Positions 55,040 through 64,000 of a DNA stretch of 64,000 nt are shown one piece after another (the stretch's first letter is position 1; each line of letters opens with the position of its first letter). Origin of the DNA: DASUAS01 sp963819475 (lineage in GTDB: Bacteria > Actinomycetota > Acidimicrobiia > IMCC26256 > DASPTH01); the NCBI GenBank assembly GCA_963819475.1, contig CAWFWE010000004.1, positions 806,001-870,000 on the forward strand, read 5' to 3'. The notes under the pieces are model-generated. The model had not been told where the DNA came from. It searched no databases and worked only from the letters and a program-made list of their open reading frames with translations. Position numbers and translations under genes: made by a program.

Positions 55040-55864
55040 GTGATGGGACGGGTCGAGAACAAGGTGGCAGTCGTCACCGGCGGTGCGTCGGGGATCGGCC
55101 GCGCGACGTCGCGGCTTCTTGCCCGTGAGGGCGCGGCAGTCGTGGTTGCCGATCTCGACGAGAACGGAGCCGAGATCGTCGTCAAGGAGATCGAGGCCGA
55201 CGGAGGACGTGCGGTTGCGCAGCAGACGGACATCGGCGAAGAGGCCCAGGTCGAGGCCATGATCGACCGCGCCGTGGAGACCTTCGGCGGCGTGCACGTG
55301 CTGTTCAACAATGCGGCCGACACGAGTCTCAACGCGATGATCCTCGACAAGCCGATTCATCAGATGAGCGTCGAGTGGTGGGATCACGCCATGCGCATCG
55401 ACCTGCGCGGCGCGATGCTGGGCTGCAAGCACGCGATTCCCCACATGATGGAAGCCGGCGGCGGTTCGATCGTGAGCACGTCGTCGAACCAGGGGCTCGC
55501 GGGCGATCTCACCCAGGGCGCCTACTCATGCGCCAAGGCGGCGGTGATCCAGCTCATGCGCAGTGTCGCGACCCAGTACGGCCAGTACGGCATCCGCGCG
55601 AACGCAGTGTCACCCGGTGCGGTGCGCACTCCGGCGTTCGATCGGGCGTGCCCGCCCGAGATCGTGGAGGAGATCGCCAAGCACAGCCTCATCCCCCGCA
55701 TCGGAACACCGGAGGACCTCGCCAACACGGTGCTGTTCCTGGCGTCCGACGAGGCGGCCTACATCACCGGTCACGTGATCCCCGTCGACGGCGGTCAGCT
55801 CGCGCACCTGCCGCACTACGCGTACATGATGAGCACCGGCACCACCACGACGCACCAGGAGTGA
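55040..55864 (+). CDS. Short-chain dehydrogenase/reductase (cluster member 2)
   Basis: 274 residues behind GAGGAGG. 'AVVTGGASGIGRATSRLLAREG', strand-2 Asp ('VVVADLDEN'), 'FNNAADTS', catalytic Ser in 'STSSNQGL', Tyr-x-x-x-Lys in 'AYSCAKAA'. Closely similar in layout to the preceding SDR, suggesting an old tandem duplication. Start GTG 55040 or ATG 55043. It is 26 bp after the first SDR gene and 3 bp before the third P450 gene. Confidence 0.92.
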   Translation: MMGRVENKVAVVTGGASGIGRATSRLLAREGAAVVVADLDENGAEIVVKEIEADGGRAVAQQTDIGEEAQVEAMIDRAVETFGGVHVLFNNAADTSLNAMILDKPIHQMSVEWWDHAMRIDLRGAMLGCKHAIPHMMEAGGGSIVSTSSNQGLAGDLTQGAYSCAKAAVIQLMRSVATQYGQYGIRANAVSPGAVRTPAFDRACPPEIVEEIAKHSLIPRIGTPEDLANTVLFLASDEAAYITGHVIPVDGGQLAHLPHYAYMMSTGTTTTHQE

Positions 55865-55867
55865 TTC

Positions 55868-57097
55868 GTGAGCGACGACGCGACGACCGAGACCGAGCTG
55901 GCGTTCAACCCGTTCGACCCTGCGCAGACACAGCACATGTGGGATCTCATGGAGCGACTGCGCGCGGAGTGTCCGATCTCGCGACCCACAGACGGCTTCG
56001 TCTACACCGCGAGCTACGACGACACCGCGTCGACGTTCAAGGACGCGAGGCGGTTCTCCTCACGGGAAGGCTTTCGAGGCGCGGGCGTAGTGGTCCCCGA
56101 CGAGGAGAGCTTCCTCGGCGAGATCGACCCGCCGCTGCATCCGCGTGTGCGTAGGCTCATGCACCGCGCGTTCACGCCGCGCACCTCGGCGGAGGTCGAG
56201 CCGTTCACCCGCGAGCTCACCAACCAGCTCCTGGATCCGATCGTCGCACAGCGCGGCGGCGACCTCATGGCCGGTCTGTGCACCGTGTTGCCGGTTGCGG
56301 TGTCGGCCGAAGCGCTGGGAATCCCGCGCGACCAGCACGCCGAAATCGCGCACTGGTGCCAGGCGCTGTTGCACAGCTCGTGGCCGGAGACCAACGCCAC
56401 GGACCGCGGCGTCGGCATCGGCGGTGGTTTTCCTGAGCTCGCGGGCATCATCGACGACCAGATTCGAGCGCGGCGCGACGGCACCGACCCGCCCGACGAC
56501 CTGCTGACGCGCATGGTGCAGGCCGAGGTCGAAGGCGATCGCCTCACCGACCTCCACGTCCGGACGCTCGCGGTGAACACCCTCGCCGGCAGCTTGTCGA
56601 CCACCTACATGCTCGGCAACCTGCTCTACCGCTTCGTGTCGGATCCAGGGTTCGCAGCCACGCTGCGGGCCGATCGCGGCCTCGTTCCGGAGGCGGTCGA
56701 GGAGTCGTTGCGACTGGAGCCGCCGGTGCTCTTCCTGTTTCGCACCGCGAAGGAGGAGACGGTCATCGGCGACACGCCCGTGCACGCGGGGGAGCGCGTC
56801 ATCGTCGGCATCGCATCGGCCAACCGCGACGAGAAGGTGTACCAATGCCCCAACGAGTTCCGCCTCGACCGCGGGATCGCGTCGGGCACCGCACCCGAGC
56901 ACCTCACGTTCGGAGTCGGGCCGCACATCTGTCTCGGCATCCACGTCGCGCGCATGGAGGGCCGGGTCGTGCTCGACACGATGCTCGACCGCTTCGCGCC
57001 CGGCGAGATCACCCTCGCCGACGACTACGAGCTGCACTTCGTCCCGATGTTCCTCGAATACGGCCCCGAGACGCTCGACGTGAAGGTGGTCAGCTGA
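55868..57097 (+). CDS. Cytochrome P450 (cluster member 3)
   Basis: 409 residues. I-helix 'NTLAGSLSTTYMLG' (Ser replaces the usual acid before Thr-Thr), ExxR in 'AVEESLRLEPPVL', heme loop 'FGVGPHICLG' with Cys355. Start GTG 55868 is 3 bp after the SDR stop. It ends the four-gene + strand operon P450-SDR-SDR-P450. Confidence 0.94.
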   Translation: MSDDATTETELAFNPFDPAQTQHMWDLMERLRAECPISRPTDGFVYTASYDDTASTFKDARRFSSREGFRGAGVVVPDEESFLGEIDPPLHPRVRRLMHRAFTPRTSAEVEPFTRELTNQLLDPIVAQRGGDLMAGLCTVLPVAVSAEALGIPRDQHAEIAHWCQALLHSSWPETNATDRGVGIGGGFPELAGIIDDQIRARRDGTDPPDDLLTRMVQAEVEGDRLTDLHVRTLAVNTLAGSLSTTYMLGNLLYRFVSDPGFAATLRADRGLVPEAVEESLRLEPPVLFLFRTAKEETVIGDTPVHAGERVIVGIASANRDEKVYQCPNEFRLDRGIASGTAPEHLTFGVGPHICLGIHVARMEGRVVLDTMLDRFAPGEITLADDYELHFVPMFLEYGPETLDVKVVS

Positions 57098-57224
57098 CCG
57101 GTCCGATCGCTCGCGATGAGCAGGCCCTGGGTCCACTGTCGCATCGCCGACGACAACCTGTGACGCCCGTCCGCTTTGCGTGGTTGACTGGCGTTCTGGG
57201 CGCGGACGACCGGAGGGGGTCGCC

Positions 57225-60041
57225 TTGGCCGAGTTGCCGTCGGGGACGGTCACGTTCTTGTTCACCGACATCGAGGGTTCGACGCGTCTCTGGGAAGTGC
57301 ACCCGGAGGCGATGCGTGACGCGTTGGCCCGTCACGACCAACTTTTGCGCGAGGCGATCGAGGCCCACGGCGGCTACGTGGTGAAGACCACGGGTGATGG
57401 GTTCCATGCCGCGTTCGGGACCGCGGAGGCGGGGGTGGTCGCCTCGGTGGCGGCGCAGCGGGCACTCGACAGTGAGATCTGGCCGTTACCGGAGTCGTTG
57501 CTGGTGCGGATGGGTCTGCACACGGGAGCGGCGTCGGTGCGCGACGGCGACTATTTCGGTTCGTCGTTGAATCGTGCGGCGCGGCTGATGGGTGTCGCGC
57601 ACGGCGGCCAGATCGTGTGTTCCCAAGCAACGGCAGATCTGGCCCGTGATGGCGTTGCCGAGGGGGTTGACGCTGACCGATCTGGGGGAGCATCGGCTGC
57701 GTGACCTGTCCCGTGCGGAGCGGGTGTTCCAGGTGCACGGGCCCGGGTTGGGTTCGGAGTTCGCGCCGTTGACGTCGGTGGATGCGTTCCCGGGGAACCT
57801 GCCGTTGCAGTCGAGTTCGTTCATGGGCCGCGAGCGCGAGATCGACCGCACGGTGGCGGCGTTGAGCGAGACGCGGGTGGTGACGCTGACGGGGGTCGGA
57901 GGCGTCGGCAAGACCCGACTGGCCTTGCAGGTCGCCGCCGAGGTACTGCCCCGGTTCCGGGAAGGTGCATGGTCGATCGAGTTGGCGGCCGTGCGTGACC
58001 CCGAGGACGTGGTCGACGCGTTCGCGGCGGTGTTCGGGGTGAGTGCCCGGGCGACCCAGGGTGTGGCGGAGGCGCTGGTCGACTTTCTGCGTACGAAGCA
58101 GGTGTTGTTGGTGGTCGACAACTGCGAGCACGTGCTGGACGCGGTCGCCGACCTGGTCGAGGAGATCAGTGGTACGTGCCCGCGTGTGGTGATGCTGGCG
58201 ACGAGCCGGGAGGGTCTGGCCCTCGACGGTGAGCGGATGTTCGCGGTGCCCGCCTTGGCGGCGCCCGCGGCAGATGCGGATCTGGCATCGGTCGGCAGTC
58301 CGACGCGGTGCAGTTGTTCGTAGAGCGTGCCCGCGCGGCGGACGCCGATTTCGTGCTCAGTGCTGCGAACGGCGCGGCGGTCGGGCAGGTGTGTCGGCGG
58401 CTCGACGGGGTGCCCTTGGCGATCGAGTTGGCGGCGGCGCGGGTGACGTCGATGAGCCCGACCGAGTTGGCCGCGGCGTTGGATCAACGCTTTGACCTGC
58501 TCGCCGGGGGCCGGCGGCGGGCGGTGAAGCGGCACCAGACGTTGCGGGCGACGATCGACTGGTCCTATGACCTGCTCGACGAGCCGCCGCAGCGTCTCCT
58601 CGCCCGGCTGGCCGTGTTCGCCGGGGGTTGTACCCGCGAGGCGGCGGAGGCGATCGGTGCCGGCGGGCCGATCGAGGGCCGTGGAGTGCTCGGGTTGCTG
58701 ACCGACCTGGTGGACCGGTCGTTGGTCGTCGCCGAACGCGGTGGTCTCGACACCCGGTACCGGCTGTTGGAGACCATCCGCGAGTACGGCGAGGAACGCC
58801 TCGTCGAACATGAGGAGACCGATGCGCTGCGCGACCGTCACGAGCGCTACTACGCCGAGTACGCCGTTCGCTGCCACGACGGACTGTGGGGGCCGCAGCA
58901 GATCGAGTGGGGCGCCCGCATGGGCGCCGATGTCGAGAACCTCCTCGCCGCGTTCGCCCACGCGATCGACACCCACGATCTCGACGTCGCGGTCAGCCTG
59001 TTGGAATCGACGAGCCTGTTCCCCGTCCAGACCGGCTTGGTGCTGACCCTTCCCGTCGACCCGGTTCTCGCCCTGCCGGGGATGGAACACCACCCCAGCT
59101 ACCCGCTCGTGCTCATGGCCGCGGCGTACGCCGCCCAGACACGAGGGGAGGCGAGTCTCGCGGTGGAATACAGCGAAGCCGCGCTCGGCGTGGAACAGGC
59201 ATTGCCCGCCCGCAGTCCGTACACCGGCGACCTCAGTGCGTTACGCCAGTACCTCTCGGCGGTGCTCGCAGTGTCGACAGGCGAGTGGGACGCCGCCGCG
59301 GCGGCGTTCCTCGAAGGTGGCGAGTCGTACCGGCGTGTGGACAAGATGGGCCTCGTCGGCCACAGCCTCTCTGGTGCCGCGTCGGCGCTGTCGTACGCAG
59401 GGCGATTCGCGGAGGCGATTCCCATCGCGACCGAAGGGCTCGCCGTCGCCCGCGCGCTCGGCATGACGAGGCTCATCAACGAGGCCCTCGTCGCGCTCGC
59501 CCAGGCGCTCTCCCGCCAGGATTCCGAACGGGCCAGCGCACTGCTCAGCGAAGCCGCCCACCACGACCTCGACTACGAGGCCTACAGCGAGCTCATCCGG
59601 GTGACCCTCGCCGCGGCCATGATCCGTGACTGGCCACTCACCGCACGCTGCGCCACCCGCAGCATCCCCCACGCCCACTGGATGAACCACCAGCCGTATC
59701 TCCACGGCGTGTCCACCGTTTCCGCCCGCGCCCTGGCCGAGACCGATTCCGAAGCCGCCGCCACCATCCAGGGAGCTGCCCACGCGCTCCTCGCGATCTC
59801 CGCCCCGACGACCACGACGGCAACAACGGACGCGCCACCGGTGCCCGCACGCGGTGGATCAGCCGACACCGGCGGCCTGATCGTCGACACCCGGCGCGAG
59901 ACCACCCGCCTCCTCGTCGAAGCACTTGGCGAGGAACGACTCGGGGCGCTCCGCGACCACGGCACGGCGATGGACACCGACACCGCCGTCGCGTACACCC
60001 TCGCCCGCCTTGACGCGTTCCTCACCGAGGCCGCAGACTGA
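57225..60041 (+). CDS. Class III adenylate/guanylate cyclase fused to an AAA/NB-ARC-like ATPase, two apparent frameshifts
   Basis: TTG 57225 follows GGAGGGGG. The cyclase domain (residues about 5-165) has 'VTFLFTDIEGSTRLWE' (metal Asp), 'GGYVVKTTGDGFHAAF' (Lys and second metal Asp) and 'YFGSSLNRAARLM' (transition-state Asn/Arg). After a frame break near 57650 comes an ATPase with Walker A 'GVGGVGKTRLA' and 'VLLVVDNCEHVLDA'. After another break near 58298 come 'RRLDGVPLAIELAAARV' and a TPR-like helical region to the end. No LuxR-type HTH closes the protein. The family is widespread in Actinobacteria; its signal is unknown. Confidence 0.85.
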
Positions 60042-60077
60042 CCTCTGCGCCAGAGGGGAGGACGTCGTCGACGACGT
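60042..60077. terminator. Hairpin and 16-bp palindrome between convergent genes
   Basis: CCTCTG-CGC-CAGAGG (60042-60056) begins at the cyclase stop, and the perfect palindrome ACGTCGTCGACGACGT spans 60062-60077. Two structures in the 77-bp gap between convergent genes suggest termination in both directions; there is no T-tract. Confidence 0.4.
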
Positions 60078-60118
60078 GCAAGCCGCACTCACCCCGGACC
60101 TACGTGGCTGATCCTCGT

Positions 60119-63100
60119 TCATCCGGTGGAGAACACGACGTCGACCCAATAGTTGGTGGCAAGGAAGGTGTTGTTCGGGAAGGCTGCGGCGACGCCGTAC
60201 GCGTAGACGCCGTTGCCTCCGCTGACACCGTCCTGCAGTGCGTGCAATAGCCCGTTGTCCACCCCGGCCGTGGTGAAGAAGCCGCCGTCGGCGGCGTAGC
60301 GTCCGACCGGTGCGAAGTAGGAGGCGACGTAGACGGTGCCGGCAGTGATCGTCACCGGTGTCGTGAAGTTGACCTGCTGCCAGCCGGACGCGGTCTCGTT
60401 GGTGAACGTCCCCGTGGCCAACTTCGTCCCGGTCGCCGACCACAGGTTCGCGACGTGCGTCCCCGTGTTGCCAGTCCCCTTGTAGAAGCGGATCCCGGTG
60501 ATCTTCCCGCTCACGTCGGCCTTGAACTTCACGCCGAGCGTGACGGCCGAGGTGTCCGCGGCGCTCGGGGTCGTCGGCGTGGCCGACGACGCCCAGATCG
60601 TGCACGCGCCGCAGGTGGTGGCCGAGGGGGTGATCGCGTTCGACGGGGCGGAGGCGGGCCCGGTGCCGATCGCGTTGGTCGCCGTCACCGTGAAGGTGTA
60701 GGCGGTGCCGTTGGTCAGCCCGGTGACCGTGGTGGTGGTCGCCGGCGGGCTGCCGGTCACCGTGGTCGGTGTCTGCGCGGTCGTGCCGACGAACGGCGTC
60801 ACCGTGTACCTGGTGATCGCGCTGCCACCGTTCGCGGGCGCGGTCCAGCTCACCTGCGCCGACGCGTTGGCGGCCGCCGCGGTCACGCCGGTCGGCGCCC
60901 GGGCACGGTCGCCCCGATCGGGGTGACCGAGTTCGACGCGGCCGAGGCGGGTCCGGTGCCGATCGCGTTGGTCGCGGTCACCGTGAAGGTGTAGGCGGTG
61001 CCGTTGGTCAGACCGCTCACCGTGGTGGTGGTCGCCGGCGGGTTGCCGGTCACCGTGGTCGGCGTCTGTGCGGTCGTCCCGACGAACGGGGTCACGGTAT
61101 AGCTCGTGATCGCGCTGCCACCGTTCGACGGGCGCGGTCCAGCTCACGACCGCAGACGCGTTCCCGGCTGTGGCGGTCACGCCGGTCGGCGCCGCGGGCG
61201 CGGTCGGTGCGGTCGGGGTGACCGAGTTCGACGTGGCCGAGGCGGGCCCGGTGCCGACCGCGTTGGTGGCCGTCACCCTGAAGGTGTAGGCGGTGCCGTT
61301 GGTCAGCCCGCTCACGGTGGTGGTGGTCGCCGGCGGAGTGCCGGTCACCGTGGTCGGTGTCTGCGCGGTGGTGCCGATGAACGGCGTGACCGTGTAGCTG
61401 GTAAGCGGGCTGCCGCCGTCCGAGGGCGCGGTCCAGGACACCTGCGCCGAGCCGGCACCGGCGGTCGCGGTCACGCCGGTCGGCGCCGCGGGCGCGGTGG
61501 CGGGCCCGGTGGAGAACACGACGTCGACCCAGTAGTTCTCGGAGTCGAAGGTGAGGTTGGGGAAGGCGCGGCGCCCCGTAGGCGTAGACGCCGTTGCCTC
61601 CGCTGACGCCGTCCTGCAGCGCATGCAAGGGCGCCTTGTCCACCCCGGAGGCGGCGAAGAAGCCGCCGTCTCCCGCGTAGTGGCCGGCCGGTGCGAAGTA
61701 GGAGGCGACGTACACGGTGTCGGCGGTGATCGACACCGGGCTGGCGAAGTTGACCTGCTGCCAGCCGGAGGCGGTCTCGCCGCTGAACGTCGCCGTGGCC
61801 AGCTTGGTCCCGGTCGCCGACCACAGGTTCCCGATGTGGGTTCCGGTGTTGGCCAGCGCTCTTGTAGTAGCGGATACCGGTGATCTTCCCGCTCACGTCG
61901 GCCTTGAACTTCACCCCGACCTCGACCGACGAGGCGTCGCCCTGCGTCAGGCGTCGTCGGCGTGGCCGACGACGCCCAGATCGTGCACGCGGCGCACCCG
62001 GACGCCGTCGGGGTGACGGCGTTCGACGGGGCGGAGGCGGGCCCGGTGCCGACCGCGTTGGTCGCCGTCACCGTGAAGGTGTAGGCGGTGCCGTTGGTCA
62101 GCCCGGTGACCGTGGTGGTGGTCGCCGGCGGGCTGCCGGTCACCGTGGTCGGTGTCTGCGCGGTCGTGCCGACGAACGGCGTCACCGTGTAGCTGGTGAT
62201 CGCGCTGCCACCGTTCGCGGGCGCGGTCCAGCTCACCTGCGCCGACGCGTTGGCGGCCGCCGCGGTCACGCCGGTCGGCGCCGCGGGCGCGGTCGCGCCG
62301 ATCGGGGTGACCGAGTTCGACGCGGCCGAGGCGGGTCCGGTGCCGATCGCGTTGGTCGCGGTCACCGTGAAGGTGTAGGCGGTGCCGTTGGTCAGCCCGC
62401 TCACCGTGGTGGTGGTCGCCGGCGGGCTGCCGGTCACCGTGGTCGGTGTCTGCGCGGTCGTGCCGACGAACGGGGTCACGGTGTAGCTCGTGATCGCGCT
62501 GCCACCGTTGGCGGGCGCGGTCCAGCTCACCTGCGCCGACGCGTTGGCGGCGGTCGCGGTCACGCCGGTCGGCGCCGCGGGCACGGTCGGTCCGGTCGGG
62601 GTGACCGAGTTCGAGGGCGCGGAGGCGGGTCCGGTGCCGATCGCGTTGGTCGCGGTCACCGTGAAGGTGTAGGCGGTGCCGTTGGTCAGCCCGCTCACCG
62701 TGGTGGTGGTCGCCGGCGGGCTGCCGGTCACCGTGACCGGCGTCTGCGCGGTCGTCCCGATGAACGGGAAGACCGTGTAGCTCGTGATCGCGCTACCACC
62801 GTTCGACGGCGCCGTCCAGGACACCTGCGCCGAGCCGGCACCGGCGGTCGCGGTCACGCCGGTCGGCGCCGCGGGCACGGTCGGTCCCGTCGGGGTGACG
62901 GCGTTCGACGCGGTCGAGGCGGGTCCGGTGCCGATCGCGTTGGTCGCGTTCACCGTGAAGGTGTAGGCGGTGCCGTTGGTCAGCCCGGTGACCGTGGTGG
63001 TGGTCGCCGGCGGGCTGCCGGTCACCGTGGTCGGTGTCTGCGCGGTCGTGCCGATGAACGGGGTCACGGTGTAGCTCGTGATCGCGCTGCCACCGTCGGA

Positions 63101-64000
63101 GGGCGCGGTCCAGCTCACCACCGCCGACGCGTTGGCGGCGGTCGCGGTCACGCCGGTCGGCGCCGCGGGCGCGGTGGCCGGCCCGGTGGAGAACACGACG
63201 TCGACCCAGTAGTTCTCGGAGTCGAAGGTGAGGTTGGGGAACCCGCTGGCACTCCCGTAGGTGTAGACGCCGTTGCCTCCGCTGACACCGTCCTGGAGCG
63301 CGTGCAGCGGCACGTTGTCCGCTCCCGAGGCGGCGAAGTAGCCGCCGTCTCCCGCGTAGTGCCCCGCCGGTGCGAAGTACGAGGCGACGTACACGGTGCT
63401 CGGCGGTGATCGACACCGGCGTCGCGAAGTTGACCTGCTGCCAGCCGGACAGCGGTCTCGCCGCTGAACGTCGCCGTGGCCAGCTTGGTCCCGGTCGCCG
63501 ACCACAGGTTCCCGATGTGGGTTCCGGTGTTGGCCGCGCTCTTGTAGTACCGGATGCCCTTGATCACCCCGTTGAGGTCCGACTTGAACTTCACCCCAAT
63601 CTCGACCGAGGAGGGGTCGCCCTCATCAGGGGTCGTCGGCGTCGTCGATGACGGCCAGATCGTGCACGCGGCGCAGCTGAAGGACGCCGGGGTGACCGGG
63701 TTCGACGGGGCGGAGGCGGGTCCGGTGCCGATCGCGTTGGTGGCGGTCACCGTGAAGGTGTAGGCGGTGCCGTTGGTCAGCCCGCTCACCGTGGTGGTGG
63801 TCGCCGGCGGAGTTGCCGGTCACCGTGGCCGGCGTCTGCGCGGTGGTGCCGATGAACGGGGTGACGGTGTAGCTGGTGATCGCGCTGCCACCGTTCGACG
63901 GCGCGGTCCAGCTCACGACCGCCGACGCGTTCCCGGCTGTCGCAGTCACGCCGGTCGGCGCCGCGGGCGCGGTCGGTGCGGTCGGGGTGACCGAGTTCGA
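60119..64000 (-). CDS. Secreted FN3/DUF4082 repeat protein, 3' part, many apparent frameshifts
   Basis: The gene enters from beyond the window. In protein order I see one FN3 domain (from 64000), DUF4082 (about 63670-63190), four FN3 (63180-62000), DUF4082 (61990-61500), three FN3 (61497-60620) and a final DUF4082 ending at 60119. FN3 units are about 294 bp and nearly identical ('APAAPTGVTATA', 'VSWTAPSNGGSAITSYTV'). DUF4082 units carry 'WQQVNFTTPVTITAGTVYVASY' and 'NYWVDVVFSTG'. Frame breaks near 60900, 61130, 61570, 61860, 61945, 63400, 63450 and 63812 interrupt it. A surface or secreted adhesin/carbohydrate-binding role is inferred from the domains. Confidence 0.8.

Noticed and set aside
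60119..64000. Small + strand frames repeated every 294 bp
   Set aside because: They are antisense images of the FN3 units and recur only because the units are near-identical.

Overview
The window is high-GC actinobacterial chromosome. The gene order fits the Actinobacteria, possibly an Acidimicrobiia-like lineage; that placement is inference from gene content, not a phylogeny. Two neighbourhoods known from mycobacteria recur. One is the Tad/Flp 'helicase/secretion' block (CpaE-like, TadA, TadB, TadC, DUF4244, TadE, Rv3654c-like, then a DEAH helicase). The other is the potassium block (OB-fold protein, two TrkA proteins, APC/KimA-like permease), resembling Rv2694c-Rv2692-Rv2691-Rv2690c.

Layout. 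1-4257: Tad pilus/secretion genes, + strand. 4259-8681: chagasin-like inhibitor, DEAH helicase with a DUF1998-like end, LCP protein and lipoprotein, all - strand. 8747-15013: OB-fold protein, TrkA pair, KimA-like permease, H+-pyrophosphatase. 15030-16844: an AbiEi/DUF559-type gene flanked by two copies of a palindromic repeat, then a DedA protein. 17007-23220: topA, an MFS exporter, tmk, holB and a tRNA-Thr(CGT).

23173-46923 is a 23.75-kb genomic island integrated into the 3' end of the tRNA-Thr gene. A 49-bp direct copy of the tRNA 3' end closes the island, a tyrosine integrase lies next to the intact tRNA, and a 17-bp near-identical repeat lies just inside both ends. Cargo: a sulfide:quinone-reductase-like flavoprotein, a polytopic membrane protein, a five-gene MacAB-type export operon (two membrane-fusion proteins plus a secreted DUF5666 protein), a two-component system, and a GT2-GtrA/GT39 glycosyltransferase pair. 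The island also carries an IS21, an IS256 and an IS5 element and an ISL3 remnant. A GH43-type glycosidase gene is broken into three pieces by the IS21 and IS256 insertions; removing IS21 at its CTAC duplication rejoins the GH43 reading frame.

47082-57097, outside the island, is a catabolic-looking cluster: amidohydrolase, enoyl-CoA hydratase-like protein, three cytochromes P450, two SDR dehydrogenases and two M24-fold proteins, one lacking most metal ligands. 57225-60041 is a class III cyclase fused to an ATPase module. 60119-64000 is the 3' part of a secreted FN3/DUF4082 repeat protein that runs off the window.

Several conserved genes (tadC, the helicase, the KimA-like permease, the topA tail, the cyclase, the FN3 protein) carry single-base frameshifts. 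Their spread through housekeeping genes suggests uncorrected indels in the assembly rather than mass gene decay.
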